DNA of 64,000 nucleotides, from positions 6,122,001 to 6,186,000 of the forward strand of contig NZ_CP031455.1 of the NCBI RefSeq assembly GCF_003391135.1, read 5' to 3'. This document shows positions 9,345-17,229 of this stretch, one piece after another (within the stretch, counting starts at the first letter, position 1; every line of letters begins with the position of its first letter). The notes below the pieces were generated by a model. That model saw only the letters and a program-made list of their open reading frames with translations, was not told where the DNA came from and did not search any database. A program made the position numbers and the translations under genes. Source of the stretch: Streptoverticillium olivoreticuli subsp. olivoreticuli. GTDB lineage: Bacteria; Actinomycetota; Actinomycetes; Streptomycetales; Streptomycetaceae.

Positions 9345-9629
9345 TCAGGGGGCGTGCCGGTCGTGGGCCCCGAGCCCCTCCTCGTCGGCGTCCTTCCACA
9401 GCGAGGCGTCGTACGGGGCGTCGGGGACCTGCACCGGCTCGGGGCGAGGCTGGTCGGTGGGGTGGGCGGAGCGCAGGAGCGTGACGCTCTCGCGCAGGTG
9501 GGCGGCGTCGGTGCGCACGCGTCGCAGCTCCAGGTCCCTGGCGCCCAGGAGGGGTTCGAGCCGTGCGAGCGCCCGGCCGAGGTCGTCCAGGCAGCGCTGG
9601 ACTGCCGTCACTTCATCGTTCAGGGACAT
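9345..9629 (-). CDS. Small coiled-coil protein upstream of sdh
   Basis: A 94-residue hydrophilic protein. The first 60 residues are heptad-like (VQRCLDDLGRALARLEPLL, then RVRTDAAHLRESVTLL), suggesting a short coiled coil. The rest is acidic and Pro-rich. I chose ATG 9629 (MSLNDEV), preceded by AGGGCAGGA. A longer reading from further upstream is Pro/Arg/Gly-rich and looks non-coding. It ends 58 bases before the SdhC gene on the same strand and may be the first gene of the operon. I do not recognise the family. Confidence 0.6.
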   Translation of the reverse strand: MSLNDEVTAVQRCLDDLGRALARLEPLLGARDLELRRVRTDAAHLRESVTLLRSAHPTDQPRPEPVQVPDAPYDASLWKDADEEGLGAHDRHAP

Positions 9630-9937
9630 GGGTCCTGCCCTCACTTCCGCGGTCGGCGGTTGCGGGTGGCGACGGTGTTGCGACAGTGAGTGTCGCGCGT
9701 CACACCCCTCCGGGGGAAGATAGCGTTCGCGATCGCCCTTTCGGGGGAGGCGTTCCCCCCGCGCCGGGGGCCCGGGGCATCGTTCGCCCACGTGGGTGGC
9801 GTACGGGCCGGCGGCGCCGTGTCGGCGCTTCTCCGCCATGCCCGTCGCCTTCAGTGGTTGTCGGTAGATGCGATCAACCGCGCATTGCGCCGATCGAGCA
9901 CCGTCCGGCAGCCGGCCCCGTCCGGCGGAGGTATCCC
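9630..9937. promoter_or_regulatory. Divergent intergenic region, sdh side and lpqW side
   Basis: About 308 bases separate the divergent starts. It should hold promoters in both directions. I see a possible hairpin (CCCTTTCGGGGG and neighbouring G/C runs near 9736-9770) and, near the plus-strand gene, GGTTG and CAACC flanking TAGATG (about 9857-9880). The plus-strand start is preceded by GGAGG at 9927-9931. No clear consensus promoter or known operator is visible. Confidence 0.35.
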
Positions 9938-11977
9938 ATGGCACCCCTCTCGGCCCCTCTCTCGACCCTGGCCCGGTCCCGTACGGGCCGCTCCGCCGTG
10001 CTGCTCGCCGCGGGCGTCCTGCTCCCGCTGCCCGTCCTGGCCGGCTGCGGCGGCGCGGACCACGACGGCGCCGAGGGCTCGGTCACCCCGCCCGACATCG
10101 CCGCCGCCCCCCGGGCCAAGGTCGCCGACCGCGGCACCCTGCGCTGGGCGGTGGACGCGCTGCCCGCGACCTTCAACACCTTCCAGGCCGACGCCGACAC
10201 CGCCACCCAGCGGGTCGCGGGCGCGGTGCTGCCCGCCCTGTTCACCATGGACCGGCGCGGCCGGCCGCAGCGCGATGCCGACTACCTGACGGCCGCCACC
10301 GTCGTCGAGCGCGAGCCCCGGCAGGTCGTCGTCTACAAGCTCAACCCCAAGGCGGCCTGGAGCGACGGGAAGGCCCTGTCCGCCGCCGACTTCGAGGCCC
10401 AGTGGAAGGCGCTGCGCGGCAAGGACAGCGCGTACTGGACGGCGCGCAACGCCGGCTACGACCGCATCGACCGGATCGAGCGGGGCACGAACGCCCAGGA
10501 GGTCAAGGTCACCTTCGCCAAGCCCTTCGCCGACTGGCCCTCGCTCTTCACCCCGCTCTACCCGAGGTCCGTGATGGGCAGCCCGGGCGGCTTCAACGAC
10601 AGCGCCCGCAACGAGCTGAAGGTCTCCGCGGGCCCCTTCCGGGTCGACTCCCGCGACAAGGACGAGGGCACGCTCACGCTCGTGCGCGACCCGAAGTGGT
10701 GGGGCGACCGGGCCAAGCTGGACCGCCTCGTGCTGCGGGCCGTGCCGAGCGGCGAGCGGGCCGACGCGCTGGCCGACGGCAAGCTCGACCTCGCCGAGGT
10801 GAACCCGTCCGTCGCGAACCGCATCATTGCCGCGAACAAGCCCCTGAAGAAGGGGGACGGGGAGAAGGGGAACAGGGCCGTGGTGGGCAGGCCCCCCGAG
10901 GCGGAGGCGCTGCGCGGGCTGGCCGTCCGCAGGTCCCTGGAGCCCGCCTACACCCAGCTCGCCCTCAACGGCGCCTCCGGCCCGCTGTCCGACGAGCGGG
11001 TCCGCCGCGCGGTGGCCCGCGCCATCGACCGCAAGGACCTCGCCGAGTCGGTGCTGGCGCCGCTCGGGCTGCCCGCCGCCCCGCTCGGCAGCCACCTCTT
11101 CATGGCCGGCCAGCAGGGGTACGAGGACAACAGCGACGCCATCGGCGGGCCCGACCCCAAGGCCGCCGAGGCGCTGCTCGCGGACGCGGGCTGGCAGGAG
11201 AAGGGCCCCCGCGGCTCGGCGCTGGCGAGGAGGCAGGCGGAAGCGGACAAGGCGGGCCGTCCCGGCCGCGACACCGACCCGGCGGAGGACGAGGAGGGCA
11301 CCCGGACCGGCGACGAACCGGGCGCGGACGCCGCCGAGGAGTCGGCCGCGGAGCGGCAGGAGCGCGAGGAGCGCACCGGGCAGCCGGGGGACGTCGACGA
11401 GAAGGGCTCCCGCGACACCGGCGGCAAGGCGGCCGCCGCCCCGGTCCGGATGAAGGACGGCAAGAAGCTCACCCTCCGCTTCATCCTGCCGGAGGGCTCG
11501 GGCGCCGAGCCGGTGCGGGCCGTCGGCGAGCGCATCGCCCAGCGCCTGGAAGCGGTCGGCATCCGCACCGACATCACCAAGGTCGGCGACTCGGGCTACT
11601 TCAAGGACCACATCGCAGCGGGCACCTACGACCTCGCCCTCTACTCCTGGCCCGCCACCGCCTTCCCCGCGACCGACGCGCGGCCCGTCTTCGCCAAGCC
11701 GCAGCCCGCGGCCGACGGCTCGCTGCTGGTGGAACAGAACTACACCCGGGTCGGCACGGACCAGATCGACCAGCTCTTCGAGCAGGCGTCGACCGAGCTG
11801 GACGCGGACGTCTCCCGCGAGCTCGTCGACCGCGCGGACGCCCGGATCTGGGCGGCGGCCGGCTCGATCCCCCTCTACCAGCGCCCCGAGCTGGTCGCCG
11901 CCCGCGACACCGTGGCCAACGCCGGGGCGTTCGGCTTCGCCACTCCGCGGTACCAGGACCTGGGCTTCAGGGGCTGA
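9938..11977 (+). CDS. LpqW-like orphan substrate-binding lipoprotein (SBP_bac_5)
   Basis: A 679-residue family-5 (peptide/nickel-type) solute-binding lipoprotein. The signal peptide ends in the lipobox LAGC with C37 as acylation site. SBP_5 features follow, including TLRWAVDALPATFNTF, SDGKALSAADFEAQWKAL and DERVRRAVARAIDRKDLA. No permease or ATPase gene accompanies it. Its position directly before typA matches M. tuberculosis lpqW (Rv1166) before typA (Rv1165). LpqW is reported to act in phosphatidylinositol mannoside / lipoarabinomannan synthesis rather than in transport, so this may be an envelope-assembly protein. Oddity: about 75 charged residues (about 428-505, rich in E, D, R, A, G) interrupt the fold. 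ATG 9938 has a GGAGG site. Confidence 0.8.
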   Translation: MAPLSAPLSTLARSRTGRSAVLLAAGVLLPLPVLAGCGGADHDGAEGSVTPPDIAAAPRAKVADRGTLRWAVDALPATFNTFQADADTATQRVAGAVLPALFTMDRRGRPQRDADYLTAATVVEREPRQVVVYKLNPKAAWSDGKALSAADFEAQWKALRGKDSAYWTARNAGYDRIDRIERGTNAQEVKVTFAKPFADWPSLFTPLYPRSVMGSPGGFNDSARNELKVSAGPFRVDSRDKDEGTLTLVRDPKWWGDRAKLDRLVLRAVPSGERADALADGKLDLAEVNPSVANRIIAANKPLKKGDGEKGNRAVVGRPPEAEALRGLAVRRSLEPAYTQLALNGASGPLSDERVRRAVARAIDRKDLAESVLAPLGLPAAPLGSHLFMAGQQGYEDNSDAIGGPDPKAAEALLADAGWQEKGPRGSALARRQAEADKAGRPGRDTDPAEDEEGTRTGDEPGADAAEESAAERQEREERTGQPGDVDEKGSRDTGGKAAAAPVRMKDGKKLTLRFILPEGSGAEPVRAVGERIAQRLEAVGIRTDITKVGDSGYFKDHIAAGTYDLALYSWPATAFPATDARPVFAKPQPAADGSLLVEQNYTRVGTDQIDQLFEQASTELDADVSRELVDRADARIWAAAGSIPLYQRPELVAARDTVANAGAFGFATPRYQDLGFRG

Positions 11978-12037
11978 GCGGGCTCGATTCCGGCCAGGTT
12001 CAAAGAATAAGAGCAGGTCAGAGTACTCGTACGCATC

Positions 12038-12062
12038 CCCGGGCCGCCGAAGTCGGCCCGGG
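12038..12062 (+). terminator. Hairpin between the lpqW-like gene and typA
   Basis: A 9-bp perfect stem (CCCGGGCCG / CGGCCCGGG) with a 7-base loop, 60 bases after the lipoprotein stop. No T-run. The 189-base gap should also hold the typA promoter. Confidence 0.45.
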
Positions 12063-12166
12063 CCCGTACCATGGAGGCTGAGAGGCCGTGGCGTGTTCTG
12101 CCCGGCAGGCACGCGTACCGGACCGTACGCGCCGCCATCCACGATTCCGGGAGAAGCGCCGCAAGT

Positions 12167-14071
12167 ATGCCCACCCGCCACGACATCCGTAACGTCGCCA
12201 TCGTCGCCCACGTCGACCACGGCAAGACGACCATCGTCGACGCCATGCTCAAGCAGGCCGGCGCCTTCGCCGCGCACCAGCTCGAGTCCGTCGACGACCG
12301 CGTCATGGACTCGAACGACCTGGAGCGTGAGAAGGGCATCACGATCCTCGCCAAGAACACGGCGGTGAAGTATCACCCCAAGGACGGCGGGGACCCGATC
12401 ACGATCAACATCATCGACACCCCCGGCCACGCCGACTTCGGTGGCGAGGTCGAGCGCGGTCTGTCGATGGTGGACGCGGTCGTGCTGCTGGTGGACGCCT
12501 CCGAGGGTCCGCTGCCCCAGACCCGCTTCGTGCTGCGCAAGGCGCTCGCCAAGCGCATGCCGGTCATCCTGTGCATCAACAAGACGGACCGTCCGGACTC
12601 CCGCATCGACGAGGTCGTCAACGAGACGTACGACCTCTTCCTCGACCTGGACGCGGACGAGGACCAGATCGAGTTCCCGATCGTCTACGCCTGCGGCCGT
12701 GACGGCGTCGCCTCGCTGACCAAGCCGGAGGACGGCACCGTCCCCGCGGACAGCACCAACCTGGAGCCGTTCTTCTCCACCATCCTGGAGCACGTCCCGG
12801 CCCCGACGTTCGAGGAGGAGGCGCCGCTCCAGGCGCACGTCACCAACCTCGACGCCGACAACTTCCTCGGCCGCATCGCGCTGCTCCGCGTCGAGCAGGG
12901 CGAGCTGCGCAAGGGCCAGACGGTCGCGTGGATCAAGCGTGACGGCACGACGTCCAACGTCCGCATCACCGAGCTGATGATGACCGAGGCCCTCACCCGC
13001 AAGCCCGCCGAGGTGGCGGGCCCGGGTGACATCTGCGCCGTCGCCGGTATCCCCGACATCATGATCGGCGAGACCCTGGCCGACCCGGAGAACCCGATCG
13101 CGCTGCCGCTGATCACGGTCGACGAGCCGGCGATCTCCATGACCATCGGCACCAACACCTCGCCGCTGGTCGGCCGTGGTGGCACGGGCAAGGGCGCGGA
13201 CGCCAAGTCCGCCGTCAAGGACCGCAAGGTCACCGCCCGCCAGGTCAAGGACCGCCTGGACCGCGAGCTGGTCGGTAACGTCTCGCTGCGCGTCCTGGAC
13301 ACCGAGCGCCCCGACGCCTGGGAGGTGCAGGGCCGCGGTGAGCTGGCGCTGGCCATCCTGGTCGAGCAGATGCGCCGCGAGGGCTTCGAGATGACCATCG
13401 GCAAGCCGCAGGTCGTCACCAAGCAGGTCGACGGCAAGACCTACGAGCCGGTCGAGCGCCTCACGGTCGACGTGCCCGAGGAGCACATGGGCGCCGTCAC
13501 CCAGCTCATGGGCACCCGCAAGGGCCGCATGGACAACATGTCCAACCACGGCTCCGGCTGGGTCCGCATGGAGTTCGTCGTCCCGTCCCGCGGCCTGATC
13601 GGCTTCCGTACGGAGTTCCTGACGAACACCCGCGGCACCGGCATCGCCCACTCCATCCACGAGGGCCACGAGCCGTGGTTCGGTGAGCTGAAGACCCGTA
13701 ACAACGGCTCCCTGGTCGCCGACCGCGCCGGTGCCGTCACCGCCTTCGCGATGACGAACCTCCAGGAGCGCGGCGTCCTCTTCACCGACCCCGGCACCGA
13801 GGTCTACGAGGGCATGATCGTCGGCGAGAACTCCCGCGCCGACGACATGGACGTCAACATCACCAAGGAGAAGAAGCTCACCAACATGCGCTCCTCCTCC
13901 GCCGACTCCTTCGAGGCGATCGTCCCGCCGCGCAAGCTGTCGCTGGAGCAGTCCCTGGAGTTCTGCCGCGACGACGAGTGCGTCGAGGTGACCCCGGAGG
14001 CCGTCCGCATCCGCAAGGTCGTCCTGGACCAGAAGGAGCGCGGCCGCACCGCGTCCCGCGCGAAGCGCTAA
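12167..14071 (+). CDS. typA: Ribosome-associated GTPase TypA/BipA
   Basis: A 634-residue translational GTPase, the usual length. G1 is AHVDHGKTT, the G3 region is DTPGHADFGGEVERG and G4 is NKTDRPDSR. Domains II, III and V and the BipA-specific C-terminus follow, with conserved stretches such as YEPVERLTVDVPEEHMGAV and GLIGFRTEFLTNTRGTG. BipA binds the ribosome in an EF-G-like way and helps growth under stress and in the cold. ATG 12167 (MPTRHDIRN) is preceded by GGGAGAAG at about 10 bases. An in-frame upstream ATG exists but would add 32 unlikely residues. The codon bias is very strong, fitting high expression. A strong hairpin follows. Confidence 0.95.
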   Translation: MPTRHDIRNVAIVAHVDHGKTTIVDAMLKQAGAFAAHQLESVDDRVMDSNDLEREKGITILAKNTAVKYHPKDGGDPITINIIDTPGHADFGGEVERGLSMVDAVVLLVDASEGPLPQTRFVLRKALAKRMPVILCINKTDRPDSRIDEVVNETYDLFLDLDADEDQIEFPIVYACGRDGVASLTKPEDGTVPADSTNLEPFFSTILEHVPAPTFEEEAPLQAHVTNLDADNFLGRIALLRVEQGELRKGQTVAWIKRDGTTSNVRITELMMTEALTRKPAEVAGPGDICAVAGIPDIMIGETLADPENPIALPLITVDEPAISMTIGTNTSPLVGRGGTGKGADAKSAVKDRKVTARQVKDRLDRELVGNVSLRVLDTERPDAWEVQGRGELALAILVEQMRREGFEMTIGKPQVVTKQVDGKTYEPVERLTVDVPEEHMGAVTQLMGTRKGRMDNMSNHGSGWVRMEFVVPSRGLIGFRTEFLTNTRGTGIAHSIHEGHEPWFGELKTRNNGSLVADRAGAVTAFAMTNLQERGVLFTDPGTEVYEGMIVGENSRADDMDVNITKEKKLTNMRSSSADSFEAIVPPRKLSLEQSLEFCRDDECVEVTPEAVRIRKVVLDQKERGRTASRAKR

Positions 14072-14108
14072 AGGACCGCGCGAAGCGCTGACGCTCCGCC
14101 AGTTCACC

Positions 14109-14152
14109 GAGGCCCGGCTTCACCACTTTCCGAAGTGGTGGGGCCGGGCCTC
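14109..14152 (+). terminator. Strong hairpin after typA
   Basis: Nested arms GAGGCCCGGC...GCCGGGCCTC and CACCACTT...AAGTGGTG fold into a long stem with a tiny loop, 37 bases after the typA stop. A convincing factor-independent-like terminator that isolates the transporter operon downstream. Confidence 0.8.
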
Positions 14153-14226
14153 TGGCATGCTCGGGGTGCGGCTGCCCTTCCGGTGCCCTCAAGACAAGTG
14201 ATTTATCGCCAGGTTTAACCGCCGAG

Positions 14227-14243
14227 TGTCCGAATAGCGGACA
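14227..14243. promoter_or_regulatory. Inverted repeat TGTCCG-N5-CGGACA, copy 1
   Basis: A perfect 6-bp inverted repeat with a 5-base spacer (AATAG). The arms are identical to those of copy 2 and the spacing is equal, which suggests a dimeric repressor or activator site. I cannot match it to a known Streptomyces regulator. Confidence 0.55.
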
Positions 14244-14301
14244 TGCGGAACCTGTTGTTGTGTTAACAGTCCGTTTCGCGGGTGTCTGTCTGTCCTCGCT
14301 T

Positions 14302-14318
14302 TGTCCGGATTTCGGACA
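14302..14318. promoter_or_regulatory. Inverted repeat TGTCCG-N5-CGGACA, copy 2
   Basis: Second copy, with spacer GATTT. Centre-to-centre distance to copy 1 is 75 bases, close to seven helical turns, so proteins on both sites would face the same side of the DNA. Confidence 0.55.
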
Positions 14319-14546
14319 GGTGAATGTGATCGATGTGACCAAAGCGAGACCCTTTAAGTGTGGTTTACAAGCCGGACGTACTCAATAGTTGGGTTCATTG
14401 AGCTCGGGTCAATGGGTCACGCGCTGTGGGGAGCGCCGACTCACGAGCACACTCGAGGTGCCGGTTCCGTCTCCGCTGTCAGGGGTGTCAGCGTGGGACC
14501 GGCGCCTCTCTTGTAGTGGACAGTGGACTCCTGAGGAGGCATACCC

Positions 14547-16157
14547 ATGCGCGGTGCCAAGAGTGCGAAGTGGGTCACAAGCGCGATAGTCGTGGCGATG
14601 GCCGCAACTGCTTGTGGCGGTGGATCCGACAGCTCGTCAGATTCGGGCAAACCCCAGGGGTATGTCTCCATCGACAACGGTGAGCCGCAGAACCCGCTCA
14701 TCCCGTCGGATGTGAACGAGACCTTCGGTCACCAGGTCGTCACCGCGCTGTACTCGCCGCTGGTGCAGTTCGGCGACCAGGGCAAGATCGTGAACGACGC
14801 CGCCGAGAAGATCTCGACGGAGGACTCCAAGATCTGGACGATCAAGATCAAATCCGGCTGGACGTTCCACAACGGCGAGAAGGTCACCGCCCAGTCGTAC
14901 ATCGACGCCTGGAACTGGGGCGCCAACGTCAAGAACAACCAGAAGGACAGCCTCTGGTTCAACGACATCAAGGGCTACGAGGACGTCCACCCGGAGAAGG
15001 GCGACCCGAAGTCCGACAAGATGTCGGGGCTCAAGGCCGTGGACGAGACCACGTTCACCGTTGAACTCAGCCACGCCGTCCCGTACTTCCAGTACAAGCT
15101 GGGCTACGTGCCGTTCATGCCGCAGTCGAAGGAGTTCTTCAAGGACCCGAAGGCTGCCGGCCAGAAGCCGATCGGCAACGGCCCGTACAAGTTCGAGAAG
15201 TGGGAGCACAAGAAGCTCATCCAGGTCGGCGCCTTCGACGGCTACAAGGGTGACGACAAGCCCAAGAACAAGGGCGTCCAGTTCAAGGCCTACTCCACGG
15301 TCGAGGCCGCCTACCAGGACCTGCTCTCCGACAACCTGGACGTGATCCGCCAGGTCGGGCCCAAGGACCTGCCGAAGTACAAGTCGGACCTGGGCGACCG
15401 GGCGATCGAGCAGCCCTACGCGGCCGTCCAGAGCATCGTCCCGGCCTACTACAGCGAGCCGTTCAAGAACGTCAACCCCAAGGTGATCCAGGGCCTGTCG
15501 ATGGCCATCGACCGCCCGACCATCACCAAGACCGTCCTGAACAACACCCGCGTCCCCGCCACCAGCTTCACGGCGCCGGGTGTCATGGGCAACCAGACCG
15601 ACCTCGGTGTCGACATCTTCAAGTTCGACCCGACGAAGGCCAAGGAGCTCATCAAGGAGGGCGGCGGCGTCCCGGGCAACAAGATCTGGATCCAGTACAA
15701 CGGCGACGGCGGCCACAAGGAATGGATCACCGCCGTCTGCCAGAACATCCGGCAGAACACCGGCATCGAGTGCCTCGGCGACGCCAAGCCGGACTTCCAG
15801 GCCGACCTCGACGTCCGTGACCAGAACAAGGTCAAGGCGATGTACCGCGGTGGCTGGGTCGCCGACTACCCGCTGAACGTCAACTTCATGCGCGAGCTCT
15901 ACCGCACCGGTGCCGAGGCCAACAGCGGCCGCTTCTCGGACAAGAGCATCGACGAGCTCTTCGACAAGGGCGACAACGCCAAGACCCTGGACGAGTCGGT
16001 CAAGCTCTACCAGGAGGCCGAGAAGGCCATGGCGCAGAAGATGCCGGCCATCCCGCTGTGGAACTACAAGGCCAACGCCGGGTTCTCCAAGAAGGTCGAG
16101 AACGTGAAGTTCGACTTCCGCGGCGACCCCGTCGTCACCGAGATCACCCCCAAGTAG
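14547..16157 (+). CDS. Importer 1: oligopeptide-binding lipoprotein (SBP_bac_5)
   Basis: A 536-residue solute-binding lipoprotein. After a basic N-terminus and hydrophobic core, C23 in ATACGGG is the lipidation site. SBP_5 signatures include NEPQNPL-like GEPQNPLIPSD, GWTFHNGEKVTAQSYIDAWNWG and AMAQKMPAIPLWNY. It should capture extracellular oligopeptides for the permeases encoded next. ATG 14547 follows GAGGAGG. In Streptomyces the BldK importer in this chromosomal position takes up a peptide signal for aerial growth. This gene is a candidate for part of that locus, but the S. coelicolor bldK gene order as I recall it (permease first) fits importer 3 better. It is rich in Lys and Asp compared with the binding protein of importer 3. 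Confidence 0.85.
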   Translation: MRGAKSAKWVTSAIVVAMAATACGGGSDSSSDSGKPQGYVSIDNGEPQNPLIPSDVNETFGHQVVTALYSPLVQFGDQGKIVNDAAEKISTEDSKIWTIKIKSGWTFHNGEKVTAQSYIDAWNWGANVKNNQKDSLWFNDIKGYEDVHPEKGDPKSDKMSGLKAVDETTFTVELSHAVPYFQYKLGYVPFMPQSKEFFKDPKAAGQKPIGNGPYKFEKWEHKKLIQVGAFDGYKGDDKPKNKGVQFKAYSTVEAAYQDLLSDNLDVIRQVGPKDLPKYKSDLGDRAIEQPYAAVQSIVPAYYSEPFKNVNPKVIQGLSMAIDRPTITKTVLNNTRVPATSFTAPGVMGNQTDLGVDIFKFDPTKAKELIKEGGGVPGNKIWIQYNGDGGHKEWITAVCQNIRQNTGIECLGDAKPDFQADLDVRDQNKVKAMYRGGWVADYPLNVNFMRELYRTGAEANSGRFSDKSIDELFDKGDNAKTLDESVKLYQEAEKAMAQKMPAIPLWNYKANAGFSKKVENVKFDFRGDPVVTEITPK

Positions 16158-16229
16158 TCCCCGCCCTCGCGGATTCCTTCGCAACCGGTTCCCCCGCCAC
16201 CCCCGTAATCCGGTACGGGCGGGAAGGCG

Positions 16230-16272
16230 CCGGGGGCCGCCCCCACAGCCCCGCTGTCGGGGCGGCCCCCGG
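16230..16272 (+). promoter_or_regulatory. Intra-operon hairpin between binding-protein and permease genes
   Basis: A 20-bp stem with one mismatch and a 3-base loop lies in the 142-base gap. Such hairpins in SBP operons often act as partial terminators or block 3' decay, so that binding protein is made in excess over permease. Importer 2 has a different hairpin in the same place. Confidence 0.6.
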
Positions 16273-16299
16273 TGCCGTCGTTATCCATATGGAGGCACC

Positions 16300-17229
16300 A
16301 TGGGGCGCTATGTCGCGCGGCGACTGCTCCAGATGATCCCGGTCTTCCTCGGGTCAACCTTGCTGATCTTCCTCATGATGCACGCCCTGCCCGGTGATCC
16401 CGTGCGGGCGATGTGGGGAGAGCAGGCCATCGATCCGTCGCAGATCGCCCGTGTCAAGCACGACCTCGGGCTCGACCTGCCGCTCTGGCACCAGTACTGG
16501 AACTACCTGAGCGGGCTGTTCCAGGGCGACTTCGGTACTCAGATCGCCAGCCAGAGACCTGTGGCCGATGTGATCGCCGACGCCTTCCCGGTGACCATCA
16601 GGCTGGCGCTCTTCGCGTTCGTCTTCACCGTGGTCGTCGGCATCAGCCTCGGTGTGCTGGCCGGTCTGCGCGCCGATCGCCTGCTGGACAAGGGGGTGCT
16701 CTTCTTCACCCTGTTGCTGGTCTCCGTGCCGTCCTTCGTCCTCGGCTACGCGTTCCAGTTCCTGTTCGCCATGAAGCTGGGCTGGTTGACGCCCACCGTC
16801 CAGAACTCCGAGGACTTCGGGCAGTTGTTCATGCCGGCCATCGTGCTGGGCTCGCTGTCCCTCGCGTACGTCACCAGGCTGACCCGGACCTCCATCGCGG
16901 AGAACCTGCGCGCGGACTACATCCGTACCGCCGTTGCCAAGGGCCTGCCGCGGCGCCGCGTGGTCGGCGTCCACCTGCTGCGCAACTCCCTGATCCCTGT
17001 GGTGACTTTCCTCGGGACAGACCTCGGCGCTCTGCTGGGAGGCGCGGTCGTCACCGAGGGCATCTTCAACATCAACGGTGTCGGACGCGTCATCTACGAG
17101 GCCCTCAACCGCCATGAGGGCTCCACCGTCACCGGTGTCGTGACGCTGCTCGTCATCGTCTATCTCCTGGCCAGCCTGATCGTCGACCTGCTTTACGCGG
17201 TCCTGGACCCGAGGATCCGTTATGCCTGA
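16300..17229 (+). CDS. Importer 1: permease (OppB/DppB type)
   Basis: A 309-residue BPD_transp_1 permease with six predicted helices. It begins with the DppB-type signature MGRYVARRLLQMIPVFLG. The cytoplasmic coupling loop (EAA-like) is RTAVAKGLPRRRVVGVHLLRN, which docks on the ATPases. The C-terminus DLLYAVLDPRIRYA is typical of the family. Its ATG at 16300 is preceded by ATGGAGGCACC. The last eight bases overlap the next permease start (ATGCCTGA), giving translational coupling. Close in sequence to the importer 2 permease at 22252. Confidence 0.9.
   Translation: MGRYVARRLLQMIPVFLGSTLLIFLMMHALPGDPVRAMWGEQAIDPSQIARVKHDLGLDLPLWHQYWNYLSGLFQGDFGTQIASQRPVADVIADAFPVTIRLALFAFVFTVVVGISLGVLAGLRADRLLDKGVLFFTLLLVSVPSFVLGYAFQFLFAMKLGWLTPTVQNSEDFGQLFMPAIVLGSLSLAYVTRLTRTSIAENLRADYIRTAVAKGLPRRRVVGVHLLRNSLIPVVTFLGTDLGALLGGAVVTEGIFNINGVGRVIYEALNRHEGSTVTGVVTLLVIVYLLASLIVDLLYAVLDPRIRYA

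Larger units (their letters stand above)
14153..14546 (+). promoter_or_regulatory. AT-richer leader of importer 1 with twin inverted repeats
   Basis: A 394-base gene-free stretch with much more A/T than its surroundings. It contains two copies of TGTCCG-N5-CGGACA (14227-14243 and 14302-14318), 75 bases apart centre to centre. TTTACA (about 14367) could be a -35, but the -10 is unclear. Near the gene, GTGGACAGTGGACTCC precedes GAGGAGG. This is the best candidate control region for importer 1. Confidence 0.55.

Noticed and set aside
9851..14107. More than 1,400 codons open opposite the lpqW-like gene and typA
   Set aside because: Composition is Gly/Arg/Val/Asp-rich with no domain. Both genes on the other strand are well supported.
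14153..14546. AdpA-binding site search upstream of importer 1
   Set aside because: I saw no convincing TGGCSNGWWY match in either orientation by eye. Absence is not proven.
14509..14547. CTCCTGAGGAG palindrome over the ribosome site of importer 1 as a riboregulator
   Set aside because: The arms are separated by one base, so no hairpin can form. It is a by-product of the Shine-Dalgarno sequence.
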